In this document: piece after piece, positions 1 through 7,758 of the stretch
Numbering within the stretch: position 1 is the stretch's first letter
How the letters are laid out: the number at the start of each line of letters is the position of its first letter
DNA from: an uncultured Ruminococcus sp.
GTDB lineage: Bacteria > Bacillota > Clostridia > Oscillospirales > Acutalibacteraceae
Direction: 5' to 3'
NCBI GenBank assembly: GCA_902773165.1
Contig: CACYDO010000260.1
Location: 1 to 21,806 of the forward strand
Length of the DNA: 21,806 nucleotides
Made by a program: the position numbers and the translations under genes
Notes under the pieces: generated by a model
Seen by the model: the letters and a program-made list of their open reading frames with translations, nothing else
Told to the model about the DNA's origin: nothing
Databases searched by the model: none

Positions 1-3000
1 AGCTCCATGCGATCGTCTGATTCTCGCCTGCTCTCTTGTCAAACTCGGCATACGTTGTAATACCGCCGTCAGAACGAGATGTCCAGCCGTAATCTGCAAT
101 ACATTGAGCGATATCGGAAGCGCTGCTCGTAACTGAGTGAGAAGCCTGATATTCGCTCTTGAACTCTTTAGTCTCAAGTCTTTCGTAGGTGTAAACGATC
201 TGGTCGCCGCCCTCAACAGTAATTACTACCTGCTTAAAGTTCTTTTCGTCTGTTGTAAGCTCATAAGAGGCATTTTTGAGGATATCGGGGAGCATATCGC
301 TCGAATAGATATTGTCAATATCCTTCGGAGAAATTGTTTCGTAGCTGTGCTTTTCAAGATACTGCACACCGATCTTTCCGGGAACGTAATCGTGGTCGTT
401 GTTGTCAAAGTAACCGTTTGCAACGTAATTACCGGAGTTCTTGTCGTAAACAGCAAGTATCTTCTTTGTGATCTGATTTCTTGTACTTGTGATGTATACT
501 CTTTCGATATTGTCGGGATTCTTATAATTAACCGTAAATTTGAACGGAGTAGGCTTATGGGGAGCTTCGAGAACGAATACAACCTTATGCTTCTTGCCTG
601 ACATCAGGTCATAGGAAAGTCCGTTATAATCCATTGAGAATCCCGAAAGCTCGGGTGCATGCTCGGAGTATTTTACAGACTTCTGAGCGAAGATCGTTTC
701 GCCCTTCTTGTCGGTAGTTTCGGCTCTTAATCTGAATCTCTCGCCCTCTTCCATCGCGCCAAGATCTAATGCAGCGTTGTAAACGCCGCCCTTATTTGCG
801 ATTACGGAAGAAACGATATTACCGTCTACGTAAATATTTACTTCCTTTTCGGCAGGAGCCATACCCGTTACTTCCATATTTCTCTTGGAAATAAGGTCTG
901 CGGAGTTGAGTGTAATAAGCTCAAAGTCTTCATTGATAATGTCGATTATATCAAAGTCGTCCTTGCCGTTGAGCCTGTATGTCAGAATAGCGTATGTACG
1001 AAGATGACAATCTGCCTCTGCGTCAAGAGTAAAGCTGATCTTGCCTGTTCTCTTTGTAATGGGAACTGTAAGGTAATTTCCGTCTTCGTTAAAATCGGTA
1101 GCAAGCTTGCCATTGACGTAGAGAGAATCCTTAGAGATCATAGAATCATCGGGAATGAACATTCTTACTGCAAGGTTCTCTGCGTTGTTAAACGCGGAAT
1201 TCTTAACCGCATACGAGCAAACCACATTGATCTTTGATCCGGAATAAAGCTGATAGCTGCTTGCGGAATCCTCAAGAGCCTTGGGAACATCGCGGCGTGC
1301 ATCATCGTTGGAAACTACATTGATACGGTCGTTTATAAAGTCAATTACTGCCTTGATATATTTAGGACAATAGATCGTAAGCGACGGGCAGGAAACGAAC
1401 GCATCTCTGCCGATCGTCTGAATTGACTTAGGAATAGTTACATCTCTGAGATTATCGCAATAGCTGAATGCATTCTCGCCGATAGTTGTAAGAGTTGCGG
1501 GAAGTGTGATAGTAACGAGGCAGTTTGCGTGGCTGAAAGCTTCCTTCGGAATAGCCTTTACGCCTTCGGGAACAACGATAGTATTAAGGCTTTCGCAGTT
1601 CTCAAAGATACTGCTTTCTGTGTTTTCAAGCTTGGTGGGGTAATGGAAGCTTGAAAGCGTGCGGCAGTTTCTGAACGCCTGGTAGCCAATCGTTTCAACC
1701 GAATCAGGAAGCTCGGCAGCTCTGAGCTTTTCACACTCATTGAAAGCATATTTGCCGATAGATCTGAGATTATTCGGGAAATTAACTACTTCGAGTCTTC
1801 TGCACTTATTGAAAGCGCCCTCTTCTACGTTTTCAAGAGAATCGGTCAGGGTAACATCTCTGATCTCCTCGCAGCCTTCAAACGCATAGGAGCCTATTGT
1901 TTTAACAGAACCGGGGATCTTGATCTCTCTGAGCTTTGTACAATTGCTGATAGATCTCGTTCCGATCTTTGTAAGAGAATTAGGCAGCGTAATCTTTTCC
2001 AGGCAGTTAGAGCCGTCAAAAGCGTAATTAGGAAGGAACTTGATACCTTCGGGAACTGTGATACTGGTAAGGCTTTCACAGTCACGGAAAATATTACCTT
2101 CGCCCTCGCTGTCAAGTCTTTCCCACTTTGCAGGATAACGGAAGCTTGTGAGGCTTGTACATTTTCCGAATGCATATCTGCCGATGGATTCTACAGAATC
2201 AGGCAGGTAAGCTTTTTGAAGCTTCTCACATTTATAGAACGCAGCGTAACCAATAGACACAAGGCCACTCGGGAAATTAACTACTTCAAGCTTTGTGCAT
2301 TCTTCAAATGCGTTGTTCTGAATCTTTTCAAGAGATTTCGGAAGAGTGATCTCTGTTATAGCTGTTCCCTTGAAAGCATTTTCGCCTATTGACGTAACCT
2401 TTTCGGGAATAGTAATAGATTTAAGTGATGTACAATAACTGATAGATCTTGTTCCGATCTTTGTAAGAGCAGCGGGAAGCGTAAGCTTCTTCATGCAGTT
2501 TGCACCGTCGAACAAGTAATCGGGAAGACTCTTTACGCCTTCGGGAACAGACATTTCCGTAAGGCCTTCGCAGTCTCTGAATATTTCGCTTTCCGTCTTT
2601 TCAAGCTTTGCAGGATAATGGAAGTTTGTAAGCGATTTGCACGCCATAAATGCGCGGTATCCAATAGTCTCAACTGAATCGGGAAGCTGAGCGCTTTCAA
2701 GCTTTTCGCAGCCTTCAAACGCGCTGGTGTTAACAGTCGTAAGCTTTGACGGGAACGTTACTTTTACAAGGTGTTTACAGTTTTTGAATGTATACGGCTC
2801 GATCACAGTGATATTATCGGAGATCGTAATAGCTGTGATACCCGAATTCTCAAATGCGCTCTGACCAATAGTCGTAACGTTTTTGGGAATAGTGATGTTC
2901 TGAAGAGCCGGGTCATCGCAGAATGCTCTCTGCTCGATTGATTTTACGGAATCTGGAATTTTTACGGTCTGGAGTCTTTCGCATCCGCCCAGTGAAGAAT

Positions 3001-4198
3001 CGCTGATCTTCGTAAGCGTTGAGGGGAGCTTTATCGTTGTTAGGTAGTTACAGCCGTAAAACGCGCCGCTCGGAAGCGCTGTAACACCCTCGGGAACGGT
3101 TACTTCGGATATGTTTTCGCAGTCTTTGAGGATATAACCCTCCGAACCGCTGTCGATCTTCTCCCACTTTTTCGGGAAGTGGAAACGAACGAGCTTTTTG
3201 CACTTTTCAAAAGCGTATCTGCCGAGGTTTTCAACAGAATCGGGAAGATCTGCCGTTTCAAGACGCTCGTCGTTGTAAAATGCAGCGTAACCAACGGTTG
3301 TTACCTTACCGGGAATTACGATCTCTCTTATTCTCGGGCAGTCAGACATAGCGTATCCGCCGATCGTAACAAGAGATTTCGGAAGCTTAATATTTTTCAG
3401 ATTTTCGCAGTAGCGGAAAGCCTCTTCTCCGATAGACGTAACGCTGTCAGGAATAGTAACGGAGGTTATCGCATCGCAGTCACGCAAAGCGGCTTTGCCA
3501 ATAGTTTTCAGCGTAGACGGCAACGTAACAGTTTTAAGATAATCACTGCCGCCGAACGCAAACTCAGGAAGATTTTCAACTCCCTCAGGAACAGTTACAG
3601 ATGTTATCTTCTCGCAGCCGCGCAGTATTTCGCCGGAGCCCCAATTGTCTGTTTCCCTCCAGTTTTTCGGGAAATGGAAGCTCTTGAGCTTTTTACAGTT
3701 CTTAAAAGCCTGTGCGCCGATAGATTCTACAGAATCGGGAAGATCGGCAGTTTCAAGTCTGTCACAGTCTAAGAACACCTGCGGTTCAAGCTTTGTGAGC
3801 TTATTCGGGAATTTTACCTCACGCAGCTTGCGGTATCCCTCAAATGCGCTGTCGCCAAGCGTCGTTACAAGATAGCCGCCGATCTTTGCAGGGATAGTAA
3901 CTACGGTGTCATTACCGTTATACTTTGTGATCTTTGCCTCGTCAACAGACGTATCGACTACGTATTCGAAATCACCTTCAACCTCGGCATCTGCTGAAAT
4001 CTCCGGAAGCAGCGCTCCTAAAGCCTCTGCTGCGCCGTTTTCGTCGTATTCGGTTTCAAATTCAACACCTGAATCTTCAAACCACGAGTCGTCTGTTTCA
4101 ATTGCGTCATCGGCTGCTTCGGCGGAAGCCGGTAATGCAACCATAGAACTAAGCATGAGAACGCTGAGAAGCAGCGCTGTCAATTTTCTGAACTTCAT
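1..4198 (-). CDS. Secreted BspA-like leucine-rich-repeat (LRR_5) surface protein, C-terminus beyond the left edge
   Basis: An open frame of 1,399 codons runs from the ATG at 4198-4196 to the left edge with no stop; I checked the register at several points (3733, 1702, 1330, 829 and the last codon at 2-4). GAAGGAGA at 4206-4213 is a good ribosome binding site. Residues 1-26 are a signal peptide (basic start MKFRK, hydrophobic core, cleavage after ASA). An acidic stretch follows. Residues about 85-940 are LRR_5/BspA repeats of roughly 23 residues with the pattern LPDSVESIGxxAFxNCxxL. Residues about 1098-1185 look like an Ig-like beta domain, and the remainder is unassigned. No LPxTG or other anchor is visible because the end is missing. 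BspA-family proteins are surface or secreted proteins often linked to adhesion; the ligand here is unknown. The gene is divergent from the HTH gene. I am confident of the family, not of the function. Confidence 0.93.
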   Translation of the reverse strand, partial: MKFRKLTALLLSVLMLSSMVALPASAEAADDAIETDDSWFEDSGVEFETEYDENGAAEALGALLPEISADAEVEGDFEYVVDTSVDEAKITKYNGNDTVVTIPAKIGGYLVTTLGDSAFEGYRKLREVKFPNKLTKLEPQVFLDCDRLETADLPDSVESIGAQAFKNCKKLKSFHFPKNWRETDNWGSGEILRGCEKITSVTVPEGVENLPEFAFGGSDYLKTVTLPSTLKTIGKAALRDCDAITSVTIPDSVTSIGEEAFRYCENLKNIKLPKSLVTIGGYAMSDCPRIREIVIPGKVTTVGYAAFYNDERLETADLPDSVENLGRYAFEKCKKLVRFHFPKKWEKIDSGSEGYILKDCENISEVTVPEGVTALPSGAFYGCNYLTTIKLPSTLTKISDSSLGGCERLQTVKIPDSVKSIEQRAFCDDPALQNITIPKNVTTIGQSAFENSGITAITISDNITVIEPYTFKNCKHLVKVTFPSKLTTVNTSAFEGCEKLESAQLPDSVETIGYRAFMACKSLTNFHYPAKLEKTESEIFRDCEGLTEMSVPEGVKSLPDYLFDGANCMKKLTLPAALTKIGTRSISYCTSLKSITIPEKVTSIGENAFKGTAITEITLPKSLEKIQNNAFEECTKLEVVNFPSGLVSIGYAAFYKCEKLQKAYLPDSVESIGRYAFGKCTSLTSFRYPAKWERLDSEGEGNIFRDCESLTSITVPEGIKFLPNYAFDGSNCLEKITLPNSLTKIGTRSISNCTKLREIKIPGSVKTIGSYAFEGCEEIRDVTLTDSLENVEEGAFNKCRRLEVVNFPNNLRSIGKYAFNECEKLRAAELPDSVETIGYQAFRNCRTLSSFHYPTKLENTESSIFENCESLNTIVVPEGVKAIPKEAFSHANCLVTITLPATLTTIGENAFSYCDNLRDVTIPKSIQTIGRDAFVSCPSLTIYCPKYIKAVIDFINDRINVVSNDDARRDVPKALEDSASSYQLYSGSKINVVCSYAVKNSAFNNAENLAVRMFIPDDSMISKDSLYVNGKLATDFNEDGNYLTVPITKRTGKISFTLDAEADCHLRTYAILTYRLNGKDDFDIIDIINEDFELITLNSADLISKRNMEVTGMAPAEKEVNIYVDGNIVSSVIANKGGVYNAALDLGAMEEGERFRLRAETTDKKGETIFAQKSVKYSEHAPELSGFSMDYNGLSYDLMSGKKHKVVFVLEAPHKPTPFKFTVNYKNPDNIERVYITSTRNQITKKILAVYDKNSGNYVANGYFDNNDHDYVPGKIGVQYLEKHSYETISPKDIDNIYSSDMLPDILKNASYELTTDEKNFKQVVITVEGGDQIVYTYERLETKEFKSEYQASHSVTSSASDIAQCIADYGWTSRSDGGITTYAEFDKRAGENQTIAWS
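1701..3740 (-). repeat. Five-copy higher-order repeat inside the LRR gene
   Basis: The codons for the LPDSVE(S/T)IG segment recur with their Asp-Ser boundary at about 3732, 3237, 2676, 2196 and 1701. Successive spacings are 495, 561, 480 and 495 bp (165, 187, 160 and 165 residues), all multiples of three. Each unit carries about seven LRRs and the same internal landmarks in order: an LPDSVE repeat, an irregular (F/Y)H(F/Y)P(A/K)K(L/W) segment followed by a C-E-x-(I/L) turn, a TVPEGV repeat, and TLPxxLTKIG repeats. The array therefore grew by duplication of a block of about seven LRRs rather than of single LRRs. The last copy (leftmost on the plus strand) is shorter and runs into the non-LRR region near 1385. 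Confidence 0.8.
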
Positions 4199-4243
4199 TT
4201 CATCGTCTCCTTCTATTTATAAGTAAGATTTATTATCGTTCAG

Positions 4244-4260
4244 AGCTTATACATATCACC
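4244..4260 (+). repeat. Short direct repeat, copy 1 (left of the dual-HTH gene)
   Basis: AGCTTATACATATCACC matches the sequence at 6366-6382 at 15 of 17 positions. This copy lies in the 5' leader of the LRR gene, about 280 bp before the dual-HTH gene. A short T-rich stretch followed by CATT comes after both copies. The repeat could be a binding site; nothing in the sequence proves it. Confidence 0.4.
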
Positions 4261-4307
4261 TTCATTCTTTCTTGTCTGCGATACAGTAAATTATCTTATA
4301 GGCGTTT

Positions 4308-4336
4308 TTTACACTGAATCCGCAGACATTTGGCAA
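4308..4336 (-). promoter_or_regulatory. Candidate sigma-A promoter for the LRR gene
   Basis: Read on the minus strand, TTGCCA (4336-4331) and TGTAAA (4313-4308) are separated by 17 bp. The -35 matches consensus at 5 of 6 positions and the -10 at 4 of 6. Transcription would start near 4300 and give a leader of about 100 nt before the ATG at 4198. Other AT-rich -10-like sequences exist in the same 345-bp intergenic region, so this is only the best pair I could find. Confidence 0.35.
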
Positions 4337-4480
4337 CATTCTTGTACGGTCTGTATACTCCAATTCCAAACCATACAAAAAATCAGCATCTCAATTTAAA
4401 TATTATACGAAATTCAACAACATTATAGCATTACTGGAAATCAATTACAAGGACTTTCCGGTAAAAAGCCTATTTCCACC

Positions 4481-4534
4481 TTGTCAATATTCTTGTTTTT
4501 TTCTTTTTAATATGGTAACATAGTAAAGGAAAGG
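4481..4534 (+). promoter_or_regulatory. Probable promoter and ribosome binding site region of the dual-HTH gene
   Basis: Two overlapping possibilities are visible: TTGTCA (4481-4486) with TTTAAT (4506-4511) at a 19-bp spacing, or TTGTTT (4493-4498) with an extended -10 TGGTAACAT (4513-4521) at a 17-bp spacing. The second would place the start of transcription almost on the ribosome binding site. The purine run AAAGGAAAGG (4525-4534) is the ribosome binding site. Its 9-nt distance to the ATG at 4544 favours that start over the ATG at 4535, which touches it. The rest of 4199-4543 is AT-rich intergenic sequence in which I see no gene. Confidence 0.3.
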
Positions 4535-4543
4535 ATGATATAT

Positions 4544-6298
4544 ATGAGATTTAGTCAGCAATTAAACAAATATATTGAGCTTTTTGGCTGCATGAATAAA
4601 GAGCTTGCTAAAGCGTCAGGGCTTTCCGAGGCTGTTCTCAGCCGTTATCGCACCGGTTCGCGAATTCCCGGTGCAGACAGTCCTCAGCTTTACGCATTGG
4701 CTGACGGATTATGCGCTATAGGAGAGAAAAATGGTGTCGATCTGAACCGTGATAATATTATAAATCAGTTCCGTCAGGGATTGGCAGATGAATCGGCTGT
4801 TGACAGCGACAAATTTGTCATGCGTCTTCGGACAGTATTAGAAGAGCTTAACTGCACCAACAAAGAGATCGCCTACGGAACAAGCTATGACTCATCATAT
4901 ATTTCACGTATACTCCGCGGAACGAGAAAGCCCGAGAAACCATGGAGACTGATAAACCTTATTTCAACTTATTTTTCCTCACCTGCAATAAGTACAGACA
5001 AAAAGATAAAGCTTTGCAGGCTTATGAATGAAAAAGAAGCTCTTATCGACGACACGGAAAATTTCCGAAAGGCTGTATTTCGCTATTTATCGGCGTCTGA
5101 CGTTGAAGATATACCTCAGCCTGCCATAATCTCGGTGCCTGTCGGCAGCTTTCTGAATAAAATTGATAAATTCGATCTGGAGGACTACGTAAAGAGGATC
5201 CCACACGATCAGATGGAGATACCTTTTCTAGAGCTTGCCAATATTCCCCATTCAAAGTATTATTCCGGCATTGAGCAAATGAAGCAGAGCGAGATTGACT
5301 TCATAAACGCAACGCTCAAGTCAGACTCTAAGGAAAGCATAATAAGCTACAGCGATATGCCGCTGGGTGAAATGGCAAAGGATATAGATTTTTATAATAT
5401 ATACATGACCGGACTTGCCATGATAATAAAGAAAGGTCTGCACATCAATTTCGTACACGACGTAAACCGTCCGTTTGCCGAAATGATGCTGGGACTTGAA
5501 GCGTATATCCCACTTTATATGACTGGGCAGATATCGCCTTACTACCTCAAAAATCCAAGCTCCAAAGATTTTCATCATCTTCTGAAGGTTTCGGGCGCGG
5601 CGGCTCTTACAGGCAGCGCAATCGTAAATCACCACGCCTCCGGCGTTTACCACATAACAACGGAGAGCGAATGCCTTCCGATGTACAGAAAGCTTGCAGA
5701 GGATATGATAAATCACTCCTATCCCCTTATGAAAATATACACCGCAGACCGCAGGGAAGACTTTTACCGTCAACTGGAATATTCCCATTCATTAAGCGGC
5801 GTTCGGAAAATAGTATACAGCAGTCTTCCTCTTTTTACGATAAATCCGGAGCTTCTCAACAGCATACTCCATTCCAATTCCGTATCTGCCGAGAATGCAG
5901 AAAAGATAAAGCATTTCGCCGAAATGAGCCGTAAAAAAGCAGACGATCTTCTGCGCCGGAACGAAATGACCATTATGGTTCCGAAGATCACAAAGGCGTC
6001 CTTTGCACAAAGGCGTCCCGTTCTTTATATTCCCGAGCTGTTTCTCCATTTCGGTCTTCGTTACAGCAGCGATGAATACTTCGAACACCTTATCAGAACT
6101 AAGGATTTTGCGATGACACACCCTTCGTGTACTTTACAGATAAATGAATTTCCGAGCTTTAACAACATTGACTTTACTATAATCAGCGGAAAACAGGTCA
6201 TTGTATCCAAGGCAAAAAGTCCGGCTATCCACTTTATTATCAGACACCCGCGCATGGTGCGTTCATTCGAAAGATTTTCAGCAACGATAAGAACGTAA
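4544..6298 (+). CDS. Dual helix-turn-helix DNA-binding protein with a large unrecognised C-terminal region
   Basis: 584 aa from the preferred start at 4544 (587 aa if 4535 is used; the ribosome binding site spacing favours 4544). Residues about 5-60 form a Cro/CI-type HTH (NKELAKASGLSEAVLSRYRTG). A second HTH-like segment occupies about 90-140 (NKEIAYGTSYDSSYISRILRG). The remaining 430 or so residues hold no domain I can name. They appear globular, with segments such as GLHINFVHDVNRPFAEMMLG, and no signal peptide or membrane segment was seen. The likely role is a cytoplasmic transcription regulator whose C-terminal part senses or oligomerises; that is inference. The gene stands alone between a divergent LRR gene and the SUF operon, with a terminator behind it at 6413-6448. 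Its target could be the divergent LRR gene or itself. Confidence 0.85.
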   Translation: MRFSQQLNKYIELFGCMNKELAKASGLSEAVLSRYRTGSRIPGADSPQLYALADGLCAIGEKNGVDLNRDNIINQFRQGLADESAVDSDKFVMRLRTVLEELNCTNKEIAYGTSYDSSYISRILRGTRKPEKPWRLINLISTYFSSPAISTDKKIKLCRLMNEKEALIDDTENFRKAVFRYLSASDVEDIPQPAIISVPVGSFLNKIDKFDLEDYVKRIPHDQMEIPFLELANIPHSKYYSGIEQMKQSEIDFINATLKSDSKESIISYSDMPLGEMAKDIDFYNIYMTGLAMIIKKGLHINFVHDVNRPFAEMMLGLEAYIPLYMTGQISPYYLKNPSSKDFHHLLKVSGAAALTGSAIVNHHASGVYHITTESECLPMYRKLAEDMINHSYPLMKIYTADRREDFYRQLEYSHSLSGVRKIVYSSLPLFTINPELLNSILHSNSVSAENAEKIKHFAEMSRKKADDLLRRNEMTIMVPKITKASFAQRRPVLYIPELFLHFGLRYSSDEYFEHLIRTKDFAMTHPSCTLQINEFPSFNNIDFTIISGKQVIVSKAKSPAIHFIIRHPRMVRSFERFSATIRT

Positions 6299-6365
6299 GC
6301 TTATCCGCATATTTTAAATAGAAACGAAGCATAATATTTACACAGACTTTAATTTCAATATCAAC

Positions 6366-6382
6366 AGCTTATCCATATCACG
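6366..6382 (+). repeat. Short direct repeat, copy 2 (right of the dual-HTH gene)
   Basis: AGCTTATCCATATCACG is the partner of the element at 4244-4260 (15 of 17 identical). It lies 68 bp after the stop of the dual-HTH gene and before its terminator. The two copies therefore bracket that gene in the same orientation. Confidence 0.4.
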
Positions 6383-6412
6383 TTTTTTCATTTCAAAGGT
6401 TGACAAATTCTA

Positions 6413-6450
6413 AAAGCTATGAAGTCCTATTTACGGCTTCATAGCTTTAT
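6413..6450 (+). terminator. Rho-independent terminator after the dual-HTH gene
   Basis: A perfect 12-bp stem, AAAGCTATGAAG (6413-6424) with CTTCATAGCTTT (6437-6448), can be extended by CC/GG across a bulged T. The loop is about 7-12 nt and a T-rich stretch (TTTATTTG) follows. The stem is AT-rich, so strength is moderate. It separates the dual-HTH gene from the SUF promoter 50 bp further on. The rest of 6299-6490 is AT-rich with no gene seen. Confidence 0.7.
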
Positions 6451-6491
6451 TTGTAATATTATTAATATCATTTTTTATATTTTTTTGTTTT

Positions 6492-6518
6492 ACCTATTGA
6501 CATAGTATGTCGATAGGT
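6492..6518. promoter_or_regulatory. 27-bp palindromic operator over the SUF promoter
   Basis: The halves ACCTATTGACATA and TATGTCGATAGGT around a central G (6505) pair at 12 of 13 positions; the only mismatch is T6498 against G6512. The palindrome contains the whole -35 hexamer (6497-6502) and most of the spacer, so a bound dimer would block RNA polymerase. The first gene downstream encodes an Rrf2/IscR-type regulator. Such regulators are dimers that often repress their own suf or isc operon, so autoregulation is the natural reading. Confidence 0.75.
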
Positions 6519-6526
6519 GTTATAGT
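6497..6526 (+). promoter_or_regulatory. Sigma-A promoter of the SUF operon
   Basis: A perfect -35 TTGACA (6497-6502) and a -10 TATAGT (6521-6526) are separated by 18 bp. The predicted start near 6533 gives a leader of about 30 nt to the ATG at 6563. The ribosome binding site of the first gene is weak (only AGAAAG or CGGG upstream), which may keep regulator levels low relative to sufC, whose GGAGG is strong. Confidence 0.75.
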
Positions 6527-6562
6527 ATTAATCGGTACTAAAAAGAAAGTCGGGTAATCAGC

Positions 6563-6973
6563 ATGATGATATCGAGCAAGGGAAAATATGCCGTGCGCGT
6601 AATGGCGCAGCTTGCTGTAGACGGCAGCAGCGGCGAATATGTTCCTCTTAAAACGATCGCCGAACAGCAGCGTATTTCGCTCAAATACAGCGAAAGCATT
6701 ATGGCTAAGCTTTCCAAAGCCGGTCTTGTGACGGCTGCTTCGGGAAAGGGCGGCGGCTATCGCCTTTCAAAAAGTCCATCTGAATACAGAATATCGGATA
6801 TTCTCAAAGCAGCGTCGGAAACGATAGCGCCGGTATCATGCACAAACGGGGCAGTTCCCTGCGAAAACACAGACAGCTGCTGTACATTTCCGATATGGAA
6901 CGAGCTTAACGAAATAGTCAGCGACTTTTTAGACAGCAAGACGCTCGCCGACGTCGCGGCGAATATTACGTAA
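6563..6973 (+). CDS. Rrf2/IscR-family Fe-S-responsive transcriptional regulator of the SUF operon
   Basis: 136 aa, the usual size for the family. The N-terminus MMISSKGKYAVRVMAQLA is a typical Rrf2 start, followed by a winged HTH (about 10-80, with LKYSESIMAKLSKAGLV and GKGGGYRLSK as recognition helix and wing). Cysteines C93, C100, C106 and C107 form a C-x6-C-x5-CC cluster where IscR ligates its 2Fe-2S cluster, although IscR spacing is C-x5-C-x5-C. It is the first gene of the operon, 16 nt before sufC, and sits behind the palindromic operator at 6492-6518. The likely role is to sense Fe-S status and adjust the suf genes. ATG 6566 is an equally possible start. Family confidence is high; the cluster and regulatory sign are inferred. 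Confidence 0.9.
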   Translation: MMISSKGKYAVRVMAQLAVDGSSGEYVPLKTIAEQQRISLKYSESIMAKLSKAGLVTAASGKGGGYRLSKSPSEYRISDILKAASETIAPVSCTNGAVPCENTDSCCTFPIWNELNEIVSDFLDSKTLADVAANIT

Positions 6974-6989
6974 CACCGGAGGCAAACAA

Positions 6990-7730
6990 ATGTCAGAAAC
7001 AGTATTATCAGTTGAAAAATTAAATGTAAGCATTAATGAAAAGCATATCCTACACGATGTGGATATCACCGTAAACCGCGGTGAGGTACACGTTCTCATG
7101 GGACCGAACGGCGCAGGAAAGTCCACATTGGGCAACGTCATTGTAGGAAATCCTGCATACAGTGTAGATTCGGGCAAAATTGTATTCGGGAATGAGGAGA
7201 TCACGAACATTTCGGCAGACAAGCGCGCAAGATCGGGTATGTTCATGTCATTTCAGAATCCCCCCGAGATTGGCGGAGTATCGCTCAGCTCATTTTTGAG
7301 AACGGCTGTTGAACAGCGCAGAGGTCAAAAGGTAAAGCTTTGGGATTTCAAAAAAGAGCTGAAAGCTGCTATGGAGCTGCTTGAAATGGACGAATCATAC
7401 GCGCAGAGAGATCTCAACGTCGGCTTTTCGGGCGGTGAGAAAAAAAAGTCAGAAATTCTTCAAATGCTGCTTTTGAAGCCTACGCTTGCGGTTCTTGACG
7501 AAACGGATTCCGGACTTGACGTAGACGCAGTTCGACTTGTTTCGAAGGGAATCAAGGAATACGTGGAAAAATGCGGAGGAAGCCTGCTTATCATTACGCA
7601 CAGCACGAGAATACTGGAATCAATCAACGTAGATTACACTCACGTTATGGTAAACGGCAGGATCGTAAAGACGGGCGGCGCTTCTCTCGTTACAGAGATC
7701 AACGAAAACGGCTTCGCTGATTACGAATGA
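6990..7730 (+). CDS. sufC: SufC, ATPase of the SufBCD Fe-S cluster scaffold
   Basis: 246 aa, normal length. It is a cytoplasmic ABC-type ATPase that pairs with SufB and SufD and drives the conformational change needed for Fe-S cluster assembly. Visible motifs are Walker A GPNGAGKST (38-46), signature FSGGEKKKSE (146-155) and Walker B LAVLDETDSGLD (166-177), plus the SufC-type IITHSTRIL switch segment. A GGAGG ribosome binding site lies at 6978-6982, 7 nt before the ATG. There are no membrane segments and no permease nearby. The position between the regulator and sufB excludes a transporter ATPase. Confidence 0.97.
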   Translation: MSETVLSVEKLNVSINEKHILHDVDITVNRGEVHVLMGPNGAGKSTLGNVIVGNPAYSVDSGKIVFGNEEITNISADKRARSGMFMSFQNPPEIGGVSLSSFLRTAVEQRRGQKVKLWDFKKELKAAMELLEMDESYAQRDLNVGFSGGEKKKSEILQMLLLKPTLAVLDETDSGLDVDAVRLVSKGIKEYVEKCGGSLLIITHSTRILESINVDYTHVMVNGRIVKTGGASLVTEINENGFADYE

Positions 7731-7758
7731 TAAATATCAACCAAGAAGGACGATCATA

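Noticed and set aside
3179..3772. Plus-strand open frame of 197 codons inside the LRR gene
   Set aside because: It is antisense to a clear repetitive coding frame and has no recognisable protein features; its length follows from the codon bias of the opposite strand.
6400..6433. TTGACA at 6400-6405 as a promoter
   Set aside because: No -10 hexamer lies at 16-19 bp, and the downstream sequence is the terminator hairpin.
6990..7730. sufC as a transporter ATPase
   Set aside because: There is no permease nearby; the gene context and SufC-specific segments identify it as the SUF ATPase.
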